A stretch of 64,000 nt of DNA from Photorhabdus noenieputensis (GCF_018448935.1 NZ_RCWC01000023.1:1-64000), one strand, 5' to 3'; positions 1 through 9,188 are shown, counted from the first letter of the stretch. Notes: generated by a model from the letters alone, not told the origin. A program made the numbers and translations.

Positions 1-1043
1 CCACGGTGGTCGGGGTGGGAAGCGAAGAGATTTATGTGAACGAACACGGCGCGATACGGATTCATTTCCACTGGAACCGCTACGATAAAGCGGACGACAA
101 CGCGTCTTGTTGGGTACGGGTGGCACAAGGCTGGAACGGCAACGGTTTCGGTTTTATGGCGATACCGCGCGTCGGGCAGGAGGTGATTGTCAGCTATCTC
201 AACGGCGATATCGACCGTCCGATTGTGACGGGGTGTACCTATAACGGCCTCAACCGCCCGCCTCTTAATTTACCGCTGGAGAAAACCCGTACCACCTTTA
301 AAACCCGGACTCTCGGAGGGCAGGGATTTAACGAACTGCGCTTTGAGGATAATAAAGGAAGAGAGGAAGTGTTTATTCATGCTCAGCGGGATATGAATAG
401 CCAGATTCTCCGGGACAAAACCACGCAGATAGGCCATGACCAGCAAACAGAAGTGGCGCATAACCGCACGGCGATAATTAAAAACGATGATGATGAAGCC
501 GTGCAAGGCGGCCAGACGCTTGAAGTCGGTCAGAATCAAACGGTGACCATTAAAGGTCAGCAAGCTATTTCCATTGGTAAAAGCCATCAATTAAACGTCG
601 CCGATAACCAGCAAATTACCGTGGGTAAACATATCACGGTGCACTCTGAAAGCGGGCAAATCATCATTGGGAATGCAGGCGGACAGATAGTTATTGACCC
701 GATGGGCAATATCCGCATCGAAGGGATCAGCATCACTATGACTGACCATATCACCGGCAAGAAATCCGCCGGTGCGCTGTTTGACTACTCCGCCCGCTAT
801 ACCCTGCTGAGTGAACAGAGCGGTAAACCACTGGCCCATACCCGCTATACCATTACCACCGCTGGCGGTCAGACCCTTTCCGGTAAAACCGATGCGCTGG
901 GCAGAACGGTGACTGTACAGAGTGAGGCGGAAGAAAATCTGCAACTGAGTTCACCGGAAGCCTCACCGAAACCGAAGCAAACCTTATACCGAGTCAGCGG
1001 TAACACGCAGATAGAGTATGTGATGGAATTTACGGAGAAATAA
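1..1043 (+). CDS. vgrG: Type VI secretion tip protein VgrG, C-terminal part (5' end outside window)
   Basis: The frame is open from base 3 with no stop before 1041-1043, so this is the 3' part of a longer gene. The visible protein starts at the VgrG gp5/OB-fold motif (GSEEIYVNEHGAIRIHFHWN, then WVRVAQGWNGNGFG and the NGDIDRPIVTG segment). It continues into the polar repeat region that forms the spike beta-helix. VgrG trimers cap the Hcp tube and carry effectors. The last ~90 residues (from KKSAGALFDYSARY) are an extension resembling a carboxypeptidase-regulatory/transthyretin-like beta domain, which often recruits the effector encoded next door. The next gene begins 2 bases after the stop, consistent with co-transcription. 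Confidence 0.93.
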   Translation, partial: TVVGVGSEEIYVNEHGAIRIHFHWNRYDKADDNASCWVRVAQGWNGNGFGFMAIPRVGQEVIVSYLNGDIDRPIVTGCTYNGLNRPPLNLPLEKTRTTFKTRTLGGQGFNELRFEDNKGREEVFIHAQRDMNSQILRDKTTQIGHDQQTEVAHNRTAIIKNDDDEAVQGGQTLEVGQNQTVTIKGQQAISIGKSHQLNVADNQQITVGKHITVHSESGQIIIGNAGGQIVIDPMGNIRIEGISITMTDHITGKKSAGALFDYSARYTLLSEQSGKPLAHTRYTITTAGGQTLSGKTDALGRTVTVQSEAEENLQLSSPEASPKPKQTLYRVSGNTQIEYVMEFTEK

Positions 1044-1045
1044 GT

Positions 1046-2404
1046 ATGGCAATATCTAACAGCGGTAAAATGTGTCCGGCCGTGACCTCAATTAACTGTA
1101 CGATGGAAATCGGCGTCTTTCCCGCCGATGAAGACCCTTGCTATCTGGCGGAAAAAGCTGAATATGCCCTGCGCCTGCCGGCAATGATTATGACCAAACT
1201 GGGGGCTATTCGCTTTCTTAATCAAGTCATTATGAGTGGGTTGATTAAGGTTGAGGAACTTAAACATGACTTTTTATGGCCCTATAAAGCAGAAGTAGTG
1301 TTTGCTATCCGAGGAGAGCAGGATGTCCCCTTACCCATGCTGGCAACCAGTCAAGACTCTAAGCAACGTTATGGTGATAATTTACCGCAATCCAGTAATC
1401 CGTTTGCCCGGCCTTCTGCCGACGACGCGGAGAAATTTGGTGTTGTTAGTATCCGCCGGCCCGATATTATTTTGGTTAAAGATGAAGCTCTCCGCTGGCC
1501 GGGCAGAAATGCCACCTACTTCGATGGTTCTGTGCACCCTGATAATTTGAAGATGTTGATTGAGGTGAAATTTCCGGGCGATAAACTTGCTGAAGATCAA
1601 GAAATAGATTACATACAGATTGCGACCGAAGATCGCTTTGGTGTAATGCGTATCAGCGATAATCGCACAGAAGAGCAAAAACAGTATGATGAAGCGTGGC
1701 GAAAACTTTATCAGCCCGGTTCCCAACACTATAAAAATCCCATACCGTTAGCCCCGCTGCCACCCAGTTCACCTCCTGATGATGAAGCTTTACCCGCTCC
1801 TCCCGCAGAGGGTGTGCCGGGGACTATTCCGCAGCCGCTGACAAAAAATCCACCGCTTCTCAGCACTTCCCGTTGGTCGTTTTTACCCAGCTATGAAGAC
1901 TGGGTTGTCCTCGGGCAGGAGGTGGCGGGTCTGGCTGAAAATGGGTTGAATTATGTCCGCGACAGTACCCGGGAGCTTCTTGCCCAGTTTGGTTCATGGT
2001 TCAATCAAACCGGCAAGTGGGTGTGTGAAGAGATTATTGACCCGATAAGCCATCAGGTCAGCTACGCTTTTTCCTGGGCTAATGAACAAACGGGAAAAAT
2101 CGTGACCTGGACGGAGAGTGAGATAAAAGCCCGGTGGCAGACGGTGCAACAGGGTTCAGACATCACCCTGGAAGAGCTAAAAAACATTAGCTGGATGCAG
2201 ATATTAAAAGAGGTGGGGGAAAGCATGCTGGAAATGGTGGTGATTATTGCCGGTGTTGCCGTTGTTATCCTGGTCACCCTTGCCGTCGCTGCTGCATTGA
2301 TTGCACTGGTGGAAATTTTAGCTGCCGCTGCCGCAGTTAGCGCCGCCGCGTTAGCCGCCGTCCTGGCAATATTGGCGAGTGTGACATTCGCCACCGCTTC
2401 ATAA
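1046..2404 (+). CDS. Type VI effector, VRR-NUC (PD-(D/E)XK) nuclease, TseV-like
   Basis: 452 aa. A VRR-NUC core is visible: RRPDIILVKD (Asp140), then LIEVKFPGDK (Glu173, Lys175) and the downstream Gln185 in LAEDQEIDY. This is the D...ExK...Q arrangement of Mg-dependent PD-(D/E)XK nucleases. TseV effectors of this family cut DNA in competing bacteria (established for Salmonella). Position directly after vgrG and before two DUF3396 genes fits effector followed by immunity. Residues 235-265 are a proline-rich linker. Residues ~395-450 are strongly hydrophobic and alanine-rich and could form one or two membrane helices, which is unusual for a nuclease and may act in delivery. No signal peptide. 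The family call is firm; the activity is inferred. Confidence 0.85.
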   Translation: MAISNSGKMCPAVTSINCTMEIGVFPADEDPCYLAEKAEYALRLPAMIMTKLGAIRFLNQVIMSGLIKVEELKHDFLWPYKAEVVFAIRGEQDVPLPMLATSQDSKQRYGDNLPQSSNPFARPSADDAEKFGVVSIRRPDIILVKDEALRWPGRNATYFDGSVHPDNLKMLIEVKFPGDKLAEDQEIDYIQIATEDRFGVMRISDNRTEEQKQYDEAWRKLYQPGSQHYKNPIPLAPLPPSSPPDDEALPAPPAEGVPGTIPQPLTKNPPLLSTSRWSFLPSYEDWVVLGQEVAGLAENGLNYVRDSTRELLAQFGSWFNQTGKWVCEEIIDPISHQVSYAFSWANEQTGKIVTWTESEIKARWQTVQQGSDITLEELKNISWMQILKEVGESMLEMVVIIAGVAVVILVTLAVAAALIALVEILAAAAAVSAAALAAVLAILASVTFATAS

Positions 2405-2420
2405 TTAACGGAGAGAAAAT

Positions 2421-3566
2421 ATGGAAACTTCAGATTACTTTGCCCAACTGAGATCACAACTGACCTCTTTTCTTTTTCTCAATGGCGATGGACTTACCGT
2501 TTCCCGCCTGGGTCTCTCGATAACCCTGTTTTTTAAACAGGGCTACACCCAGGAGAAAAAGCAACGCATTCTGGCCTGCTACCGGCGCTTTAGGGAGGAG
2601 TTCGGCACTCATCTGCGTTTTCACAGTCATTCATTAAAGGGATTAAGCAAATATTCACCGGAAAATATTATTAAGATGGAGGAAGGTATTCTCGCCAGGA
2701 AAAAAAACCAGCTCTGTGGTTGGGTCGTTAGTGATGCTAAAAATGAAGATGAGGCACCTAAGTATCTGATGCGTTACCTAGATTCCCGAGAAATTGATGG
2801 TGATGATGGTAGCTCCTACCTGAGTCTGATGCTGCCCTGGGGTTATCTGAAAGAACAAGAGGGCATGACCCGGTTTATGGCCTGGCTGGACTTTCTGTGT
2901 GAACAACTCGAACCGGACAGTGGAGACTGTGGCTACTGTCTGGTCCTGCCCAAAGATTATTATGATTACTTTCCCTTAGAGTACCAGCTAGCGCAGCGTT
3001 ACCCCGCATTGCAGGTTAATTCTGCGGTTCATACAGCCAAATTACAGTATGGACATTCCATCCGTGGCATTAACTGGATCACCCTGCTGTCCAAACGCTT
3101 TGTAAACCGACTGGGTGGGGAATATTGGATACGTCAGGTGCTGCGTCCCTACCGGGATGTGGTGATTAGTTCTTATTCCAATGGCCTGATTATCCGGGCC
3201 GGTCAATACCCGGATTTAACGCCATTACCGGGCAGTGTCCCAGAGAGTTATTTTGCCATTAACCAACTGATACGTCCGATACGGGTGATACCTCGTGAAG
3301 GCCATTCATTGCACTTCTATGGTGAAGGGCATTTTAATTCAACTTCCACCCTGGCCTGGTATGCCCGTTATGACCGGGGACCGCTACAAGTGACCCCTTT
3401 GAGAGGTGACCATCCGGCACTGGTCAGCGGGATCTGGCAAACCGACAGCCTGCCTGGCAGGCAGTACTTCTTTGCTCAGGGTGCGATGGCTTTTGATGTT
3501 GAAGGTGCAGAGACGGGTACAACTATCTGGCATCTGGTACGGGAAGCAGCAAATATGTGGGAATAG
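2421..3566 (+). CDS. DUF3396 (TsiV-like) immunity protein, copy 1
   Basis: 381 aa with no signal peptide or membrane segment. It looks like the DUF3396/TsiV family that neutralises VRR-NUC type VI effectors: an N-terminal LGLSITLFFKQGYT segment, central YLMRYLDSRE and WLDFLCEQLEPDSGDCGYC, and a C-terminal block with HSIRGINW and GGEYWIRQVL. A GGAGAG ribosome-binding site lies 8 bases before the ATG, and the gene starts 16 bases after the effector stop. It is nearly identical to the next gene. Its role as cytoplasmic immunity to the adjacent nuclease is inferred from order and family. Confidence 0.85.
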   Translation: METSDYFAQLRSQLTSFLFLNGDGLTVSRLGLSITLFFKQGYTQEKKQRILACYRRFREEFGTHLRFHSHSLKGLSKYSPENIIKMEEGILARKKNQLCGWVVSDAKNEDEAPKYLMRYLDSREIDGDDGSSYLSLMLPWGYLKEQEGMTRFMAWLDFLCEQLEPDSGDCGYCLVLPKDYYDYFPLEYQLAQRYPALQVNSAVHTAKLQYGHSIRGINWITLLSKRFVNRLGGEYWIRQVLRPYRDVVISSYSNGLIIRAGQYPDLTPLPGSVPESYFAINQLIRPIRVIPREGHSLHFYGEGHFNSTSTLAWYARYDRGPLQVTPLRGDHPALVSGIWQTDSLPGRQYFFAQGAMAFDVEGAETGTTIWHLVREAANMWE

Positions 3567-3603
3567 CAGGTTATCCACCGACTCATAACTCACGGAGAAA
3601 ATG

Positions 3604-4749
3604 ATGGAAACTGTAGATTACTTTGCCCAGTTGAAATCACAACTGACCGCGTTTACCTTCCTCAATGGCGATGGGCTGACCGTTTCTCGTCTGGGTCTCT
3701 CGATTACCCTGTTTTTTAAACAAGGTTACACCCAGGAGAAAAAACAGCGCATTCTGGCCTGTTACCGGCGCTTTCGGGAGGAGTTCGGCACTCACCTGCG
3801 TTTTCACCGTCATGAATTTAAAGGGTTAAGAAAATATTCACCGGAAAATGTTGCCAAAGTGGAAGAAAGCATTCTTAATCAGAAAAAAAACCAGTTTTCT
3901 GGTTGGGTGGTCAGTGATGCCAAAAATGAAGATGAGGCACCTCGTTATCTGATGCGTTATCTGGATTCCCGGGAAATAAGCGGTGATAACGGCAGTTCTT
4001 ACCTAAGCCTGACACTTCCTTGGAATTATCTGAAAGAACAAGAGGGCATGGCTCGTTTTATGGCCTGGCTGGAGTTTCTGTGTGAACAACTCGAACCGGA
4101 CAGTGGTGACTGTGGCTACTGTCTGGTCTTACCCAATGACTTCTATGACTACTTTCCCTTAGAGTACCAGCTAGCGCAACGTTACCCTTCATTGCAGGTT
4201 AATTCTGCTGTTCATACAGCCAAATTACAGTATGGACATTCCATCCGTGGCATTAATTGTCTCACCCTGCTGTCCAAACGATTTGTAAACCGACTGGGTG
4301 GGGAATATTGGATACGTCAGGTGCTGCGCCCCTACCGGGATGTGGTGATTAGTTCTTATTCCAATGGCCTGATTATCCGGGCCGGTCAATACCCTGACTT
4401 AACGCCACTACCGGGCAGTGTCCCGGAGAGTTATTTTGCTATTAACCAACTGATACGTCCGATACGGGTGATACCTCGTGAAGGCCATTCATTGCACTTC
4501 TATGGTGAAGGTCATTTTAATTCAACTTCCACACTGGCCTGGTATGCCCGTTATGACCGGGGACCGCTGCAAGTGACCCCTTTGAAAGGTGACCATCCAG
4601 CACTGGTCAGCGGGATCTGGCGAACCGACAGCCTGCCTGACAAACAGTACTTCTTTGCTCAGGGTACGATGGCTTTTGATGTTGAAGGTGCAGAACCGGG
4701 CACAACTCTCTGGCATCTAATACGAGAAACGGAAAATACAACGGAGTAA
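3604..4749 (+). CDS. DUF3396 (TsiV-like) immunity protein, copy 2
   Basis: 381 aa, a tandem duplicate of the preceding gene. Two ATGs overlap at 3601 and 3604; the second gives METVDYFAQL, which aligns with METSDYFAQL of copy 1 and sits at the same distance from GGAG. Differences are scattered through residues 1-212 and the last ~55 residues. The stretch from TLLSKRFVNR to QVTPL (about 110 residues) is the same in both copies, with only a few silent changes in DNA. This suggests recent duplication or gene conversion. The second copy may protect against a variant effector; that is inference. Confidence 0.85.
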   Translation: METVDYFAQLKSQLTAFTFLNGDGLTVSRLGLSITLFFKQGYTQEKKQRILACYRRFREEFGTHLRFHRHEFKGLRKYSPENVAKVEESILNQKKNQFSGWVVSDAKNEDEAPRYLMRYLDSREISGDNGSSYLSLTLPWNYLKEQEGMARFMAWLEFLCEQLEPDSGDCGYCLVLPNDFYDYFPLEYQLAQRYPSLQVNSAVHTAKLQYGHSIRGINCLTLLSKRFVNRLGGEYWIRQVLRPYRDVVISSYSNGLIIRAGQYPDLTPLPGSVPESYFAINQLIRPIRVIPREGHSLHFYGEGHFNSTSTLAWYARYDRGPLQVTPLKGDHPALVSGIWRTDSLPDKQYFFAQGTMAFDVEGAEPGTTLWHLIRETENTTE

Positions 4750-4752
4750 ATA

Positions 4753-4980
4753 ATGCGTAGTGTAGTGGAAGGGAAAAAAATTATCCTTAAAGGCGATACC
4801 ACAACAACCGGAGGCGAGGTTTTAAAGGGTTCCGATTTGGTAAATCAACAACTATCGGTTGCTTGTAAAGGTGACCCGGTGTTTTGTCCCGCCTGTAAAC
4901 AAACCGGCGCTGTTGCGGAAGGTTCTAACTTGTTCAATATACAAGGAATACCTGTCGCGCTGGAGGGGTACCTTGTTTAA
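4753..4980 (+). CDS. Short PAAR-like protein, possibly truncated
   Basis: 75 aa starting 3 bases after the second immunity gene. It has the PAAR-like pattern: KIILKGDTTTTGGEVLKGSD, then ACKGDPVFCPACKQTG with Cys residues at 37, 43 and 46, then GIPVALEGYLV. PAAR proteins form the sharp tip on VgrG. Family members usually continue after VALEGxxV with a Cys-Gly-Cys motif and a short tail, but here a TAA stop ends the frame at that point and the DNA turns AT-rich. The gene is therefore either a truncated PAAR or a minimal variant. Its place at the end of the vgrG operon supports the family call. Confidence 0.65.
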   Translation: MRSVVEGKKIILKGDTTTTGGEVLKGSDLVNQQLSVACKGDPVFCPACKQTGAVAEGSNLFNIQGIPVALEGYLV

Positions 4981-5282
4981 TCGTTTTATCTCTTCTTTAA
5001 TCGCATTTTTATTGATAGCTTCGTAAAATGATAGTGAGAAAATACTTGAATGTCAGTTTATTCTATTGATGTTATTTTACGTGATTATTACTTTTCAACC
5101 TTCGGTTAATGGTTAGTGAATTTCGACTAAATGTCATTAATCACGCTACTAAAAACTTTAATTTCCTTGGTTAAATCAGTCTGTTTAATAAAGTGATTAA
5201 TCTCCCTGTTTGTCTTTTTAAATAGTCATGACTGGTTAGGTAAATGTAAAATAAGTAGAGGGCAGTATTACTGATTTACCGA

Positions 5283-5305
5283 TATACCCGTCATCTTTCA
5301 AGTTG
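5283..5305 (+). repeat. ERIC terminal fragment
   Basis: The sequence tatacccgtcatctttcaag followed by ttg matches one end of the full ERIC copies at 32974 and 35315. Homology stops after about 23 bases, so only one terminus remains. Confidence 0.7.
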
Positions 5306-5474
5306 TGTTTTCTCTTCCAATGTCAGCATGACATCGGACTTTTTACCCGCTTTTAAAACCACATTGATAGATAAAAAAGGCTTTTTTTAACAATTGCCTC
5401 GTAAATCCTGGCCTAATGCGAGGGTGTCGCAAAAGGCCAGCATTGAAAATAAACCCGCAGAGATTTATTGCCTG

Positions 5475-5618
5475 TTATTGGAACTCCAGTCTCTGGATGC
5501 TACGTAAGGCAGAAAATACCGCTCTTTCTCCGCATGATAAATAAACCGCAATTTTGGGTAGATTTTTCTGACTCCCGGTGTGAATGGAAAGCATCAGTTG
5601 TTGTAGAAATGTCGTCAT
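5475..5618 (-). CDS. Possible 47-aa HTH-like peptide or relic
   Basis: The reverse frame starts with ATG at 5618 and ends with TAA at 5475. It reads MTTFLQQLML followed by LPKIAVYLSCGERAVFSALR, which has the rhythm of a helix-turn-helix (short helix, turn, recognition helix). No clear ribosome-binding site and no recognisable family. It may be the start of a decayed regulator. Low confidence. Confidence 0.22.
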   Translation of the reverse strand: MTTFLQQLMLSIHTGSQKNLPKIAVYLSCGERAVFSALRSIQRLEFQ

Positions 5619-5700
5619 GAAGGAACCGCGTTTGGAATGGGAACCTCAATCTTAGCTGATAAAGGAGAGCTTTTGCGGTACCTTCTTTACGGAGGGAACG

Positions 5701-6606
5701 TCACCCAAGGTTTTGCAGGGTATTCTCTAACGCTTGATGCAGTAATTCACGGTCATGGCGGTAGGGAACATCCTGTGCTTCGAGTATTTGTTGAGTAATA
5801 ATCCGGTCATTAAGCTCGCTGATATCGGTGCACGGGCCAACAATGACCGCATCAATTATCCGGCTGCCAATTTTGTTTTCCATTATTTCCAGCTTATCTT
5901 TCAGTGTCAGTTCAGCGGCGGCACTTAATTCTTTGCCGAGATTACCGATATAAATCATATTGGCACAGCTACGGCGCAGTGCTTGGGTGAGATCTTCAAG
6001 CAAAAGCAATGGCATCAGACTGGTAAAGAAGCTGCCTGGGCCGATGATAATAAGATCTGCCTGAGTAATAGCATCCAATGCCTCTTTTGTTGCCGTCGCG
6101 GGAGGATAAAGCATCAACTCCTGAGGAATACAGTGCAACTGATCAACATTAACTTCGCCATAAATGGTATTGCCTTGATCATCTATCGCCATCAGGTCAA
6201 CGGGTTGCTCAGACATTGGAATAAGATGAGCATTAACTTTCAACAAACTGCGGATTAAATTAATTGCCTCAAGGGGTCTAACACTCAGATGATCCAACGC
6301 TTTAAGCATTAGATTACCCAGGTTATGTCCTGCCAATTCGCCATTGCCACAGAAACGGTATTCGAACATTGCCGACGCGACACTGGGTTCGGTAATAAGC
6401 TGATTTAAACAATTGCGGGTATCACCCCAGGCAATACCGCCTTCTGAACGCCGGATTCTGCCGGTAGAGCCGCCATTATCTGTCGTGGTGACAATGCCTG
6501 TTAGGCGAGAGCCTAGTGATGAAAGAGAAGACATAACGCGCCCAAGGCCATGACCTCCGCCTAAGGCAACTACCCGATCTAAATCGGCTAATGTGCGGTT
6601 TCGCAT
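5701..6606 (-). CDS. ybhK: YvcK/CofD-family nucleotide-sugar-binding protein YbhK
   Basis: 301 aa, matching E. coli YbhK over its whole length and usual size. The N-terminal [17 protein letters not shown] loop is the nucleotide-binding start of the CofD/YvcK fold. [13 protein letters not shown] and [13 protein letters not shown] are signature segments, and [14 protein letters not shown] is the C-terminal phosphate-binding motif. The Bacillus homologue YvcK binds UDP-sugars and is needed on gluconeogenic carbon; the enterobacterial role is poorly defined. It diverges from the moa operon, the same arrangement as in E. coli. Confidence 0.93.
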   Translation of the reverse strand: MRNRTLADLDRVVALGGGHGLGRVMSSLSSLGSRLTGIVTTTDNGGSTGRIRRSEGGIAWGDTRNCLNQLITEPSVASAMFEYRFCGNGELAGHNLGNLMLKALDHLSVRPLEAINLIRSLLKVNAHLIPMSEQPVDLMAIDDQGNTIYGEVNVDQLHCIPQELMLYPPATATKEALDAITQADLIIIGPGSFFTSLMPLLLLEDLTQALRRSCANMIYIGNLGKELSAAAELTLKDKLEIMENKIGSRIIDAVIVGPCTDISELNDRIITQQILEAQDVPYRHDRELLHQALENTLQNLG

Positions 6607-6865
6607 AGAATTCCTGTTGCTAACTGAACATATATTTACCGAATAATTTTAGCGTAATTTATTATAAAACACGATTAACCAACTAGCGTTATGATTGAGC
6701 GCAATGTTTTGATCAATCATCAATAGAAATTGTCTGCAATTTGTTTTGGTGCTGGTTAAATCATTGTATATTCAATTATATAACGAAAGTAGGTATTCGC
6801 ATTTTCCTTCGTTACGCGCTAGAATTTGTATTGGGAATGTCGTTTTTCACAGATATTGAAATTAA

Positions 6866-6986
6866 CTCCTAGCTTCTGCATCTAAGTCACTTTTTACGCA
6901 GTGATATGATGTTTTGGCCGTGACCACTGAGTCACCAAGATGTGAGGCAGAAATGCCCGCGTCTCCCGTGTTTGGAAAGGTGTTAT
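6866..6986 (+). promoter_or_regulatory. Molybdenum-cofactor (Moco) riboswitch upstream of moaA
   Basis: The leader just before moaA contains conserved Moco-RNA-type segments: AACTCCTAGC near 6865, a gtgac/gtcac stem at 6921-6935 and gtctcccgtgtttggaaagg at 6961-6980, ending at the GTG start. In E. coli this leader senses molybdopterin cofactor (or the tungsten form) and represses moa translation. The last segment overlaps the ribosome-binding region (AAAGG), which fits control of translation initiation. The fold was not computed and the limits are approximate. Confidence 0.65.
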
Positions 6987-6987
6987 T

Positions 6988-7968
6988 GTGGAACAACTCG
7001 TAGACGCTTTTGCCCGTAAATTTTACTATTTGCGGCTATCTATTACCGATGTATGTAATTTTCGGTGTACTTATTGCCTGCCGGATGGTTATAAACCCCG
7101 CGGACATCACTCCTTTTTGACATTATCCGAAATCCGTCTTGTTGGCCGAGCGTTTGCTGATCTGGGTACCGAGAAAATCCGTTTAACGGGTGGCGAACCG
7201 ACCATGCGCCGTGATTTCACCGATATTATTTCCGCTATCCGTGAGAATAAGTTGATTAAAACCCTAGCGGTAACCACCAACGGTTATCGAATGGAACGGG
7301 ATGTTGCTCAGTGGAAAGAGGCGGGTTTAACCGCAGTGAATGTCAGTATGGATACGCTTGATCCCCGCCAGTTTCATGCAATTACCGGACAAGACAAATT
7401 TTTTCAGGTGATGGGCGGTATTGATGCAGCATTTGCGGCGGGTTTTAATAAAGTGAAAGTCAACGTGGTGTTGATGAAAAATGTTAATGATATCCGCCTG
7501 CCCGCTTTCTTGAACTGGATAAAAGATCGCCCGATTCAATTGAGATTTATCGAGTTGATGGAAACCGGTGATGGTAGTGAAATGTTTCGTCAATACCACA
7601 TTTCGGGGGAAACTATCCGGGAGCGTCTATTACTTGATGGCTGGCATTTGCTTCAACGTTCACGCAGTGATGGACCGGCACAGGTTTTTAACCATCCTGA
7701 TTATCAAGGAGAAATTGGTCTGATTATGCCTTATGAGAAAGATTTTTGTCGAAGTTGTAATCGGTTACGTGTTTCTTCAATAGGTAATCTTCATTTATGC
7801 CTGTTTGGTGAACAGGGTATACCGCTGCGTGATTTGTTGGCGAGTGAAGAACAACTTGATGATCTGAAATTGCGCATTCAGGGTGGGCTGCGGCATAAAC
7901 GGGAAACCCATTTTCTGCATCAAGGTGACAGTGGTATCACCCCAAATCTTTCTGTTATTGGCGGTTAA
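6988..7968 (+). CDS. moaA: GTP 3',8-cyclase MoaA (radical SAM)
   Basis: 326 aa, GTG start 6 bases after the AAAGG of the leader. MoaA converts GTP to 3',8-cyclo-H2GTP, the first step of molybdopterin synthesis. The N-terminal radical-SAM cluster is Cys23-x3-Cys27-x2-Cys30 ([10 protein letters not shown]). The C-terminal substrate-binding [4Fe-4S] ligands are Cys254, Cys257 and Cys271 (CRSCNRLR, then LHLCLFG). GGEP and the SAM-binding motifs are intact. The protein ends in Gly-Gly, which is needed in the family. It leads moaACDE; E. coli has moaB between moaA and moaC, and here it is absent. Confidence 0.97.
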   Translation: MEQLVDAFARKFYYLRLSITDVCNFRCTYCLPDGYKPRGHHSFLTLSEIRLVGRAFADLGTEKIRLTGGEPTMRRDFTDIISAIRENKLIKTLAVTTNGYRMERDVAQWKEAGLTAVNVSMDTLDPRQFHAITGQDKFFQVMGGIDAAFAAGFNKVKVNVVLMKNVNDIRLPAFLNWIKDRPIQLRFIELMETGDGSEMFRQYHISGETIRERLLLDGWHLLQRSRSDGPAQVFNHPDYQGEIGLIMPYEKDFCRSCNRLRVSSIGNLHLCLFGEQGIPLRDLLASEEQLDDLKLRIQGGLRHKRETHFLHQGDSGITPNLSVIGG

Positions 7969-8007
7969 TTTACCGTCTGGATATTGTTGTTTTTTCAGGA
8001 GCTGAGA

Positions 8008-8484
8008 ATGTCTCAATTAACCCACATCAATTCTACCGGTGAAGCGCATATGGTTGATGTTTCGGCTAAAGCTGAAACATCACGCGAGGCACGGGCAGAA
8101 GCTTTTGTTGAAATGAAGCCGGAAACACTGGCAATGATTATTGCAGGTAGCCATCACAAAGGTGATGTATTTGCAACCGCGAGAATTGCGGGTATCCAGG
8201 CAGCAAAGCGCACATGGGAATTAATTCCGTTGTGTCATCCATTACAGCTAACTAAAGTAGAAATCCAGTTGGAGGCACAAACGGAATATAACCGGGTCAG
8301 AATTGAATCTTGTTGTCGTCTAACCGGGAGAACCGGTGTTGAAATGGAGGCACTGACGGCGGCGTCAGTCGCGGCTTTAACAATTTACGATATGTGTAAA
8401 GCAGTACAGAAAGATATGGTCATTGGGCCAGTTCGTTTGCTGGAAAAAATAGGTGGAAAATTAGGCTATTTTAAGGCGGAATAA
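8008..8484 (+). CDS. moaC: Cyclic pyranopterin monophosphate synthase MoaC
   Basis: 158 aa. The ATG at 8008 is chosen because AGGAG precedes it and the protein then begins [19 protein letters not shown], as in E. coli MoaC; an in-frame upstream start lacks support. MoaC rearranges 3',8-cyclo-H2GTP to cyclic pyranopterin monophosphate. The family segments [28 protein letters not shown] and [12 protein letters not shown] (with the catalytic lysine) are intact. Its stop codon overlaps the moaD start by one base (taATG), indicating translational coupling. Confidence 0.97.
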   Translation: MSQLTHINSTGEAHMVDVSAKAETSREARAEAFVEMKPETLAMIIAGSHHKGDVFATARIAGIQAAKRTWELIPLCHPLQLTKVEIQLEAQTEYNRVRIESCCRLTGRTGVEMEALTAASVAALTIYDMCKAVQKDMVIGPVRLLEKIGGKLGYFKAE

Positions 8485-8729
8485 TGATTAAAGTACTGTT
8501 TTTTGCTCAGGTACGTGAGCTGGTAGGTACTGATTCACTGGATCTCGATAATCGTTACACAACTGTTGATGGTTTGAGAAAGGCGTTAATAGCAAAGGGA
8601 GAACGTTGGGCCTTGGCGTTGGAAGATGGAAAATTGTTGTCAGCGGTAAACCAATCTCTCGTTCATGGCGGGCACTCATTACAGGATGGTGATGAAGTGG
8701 CCTTTTTCCCGCCAGTGACTGGGGGATGA
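8484..8729 (+). CDS. moaD: Molybdopterin synthase small subunit MoaD
   Basis: 81 aa with the ubiquitin-like beta-grasp fold expected from its size and the C-terminal FFPPVTGG. The terminal Gly-Gly is adenylated by MoeB (encoded at 49358-50110) and then carries the thiocarboxylate sulfur. It works in a heterotetramer with MoaE to make the dithiolene of molybdopterin. The start overlaps the moaC stop, and moaE follows after 3 bases. Confidence 0.96.
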   Translation: MIKVLFFAQVRELVGTDSLDLDNRYTTVDGLRKALIAKGERWALALEDGKLLSAVNQSLVHGGHSLQDGDEVAFFPPVTGG

Positions 8730-8732
8730 TAA

Positions 8733-9188
8733 ATGGAAAACATCCGCATTTTCGTTGGGCCGGAAAATTTCAATGTAGGGGATGAATATCAATGGCTTGC
8801 TCAATGTGATGAAGATGGTGCTATCGTCACGTTCACCGGCAAAGTCCGCAATCATAATTTGGGCGATAATGTCGGGGCGTTGAGATTGGAACATTATCCG
8901 GGAATGACGGAAAAAACGTTACGGAATATTGTTACCGAAGCACGCAATCGCTGGCCGTTGCAGCGAATCAGTGTTATCCATCGGGTTGGTACGCTTTCTC
9001 CGGGTGATCAGATTGTGTTTGTGGGTGTGACCGGTACTCATCGTCATATGGCTTTTGAAGCGGCTGAATTTATTATGGATTATTTGAAAACGCAGGCACC
9101 TTTCTGGAAAAAAGAGTTTTTGCCTGACGGTGAACGTTGGGTTGAATCCCGTGAAAGTGATCAGGAAGCCGTGAAACGTTGGTCATGA
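8733..9188 (+). CDS. moaE: Molybdopterin synthase large subunit MoaE
   Basis: 151 aa, the normal length. MoaE binds precursor Z and receives sulfur from MoaD. Conserved segments are FTGKVRNHN, LEHYPGMTE, HRVGTLSPGDQIV and the catalytic KTQAPFWKKE (Lys119, Lys126), ending RWVESRESDQEAVKRW as in enterobacterial MoaE. It is the last gene of the operon. A short palindrome (cgaagcgcttcg, 9209-9220) lies downstream but has no strong T-run. Confidence 0.96.
   Translation: MENIRIFVGPENFNVGDEYQWLAQCDEDGAIVTFTGKVRNHNLGDNVGALRLEHYPGMTEKTLRNIVTEARNRWPLQRISVIHRVGTLSPGDQIVFVGVTGTHRHMAFEAAEFIMDYLKTQAPFWKKEFLPDGERWVESRESDQEAVKRWS

Larger units (their letters stand above)
4981..5700. other. 720-bp AT-rich gap after the type VI module
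   Basis: No convincing full gene. The gap holds a terminal ERIC fragment (5283-5305), a 47-codon reverse open frame (5475-5618) and an open reverse frame around 5290-5376 reading INVVLKAGKKSDVMLTLEE. The last looks like a protein tail cut by the ERIC fragment. The gap probably marks decay at the end of the cassette. Confidence 0.5.

Noticed and set aside
591-944. Long reverse open frame inside vgrG, and similar antisense frames in other genes
   Set aside because: Shadows of the coding strand's codon usage with no start signals or family likeness.
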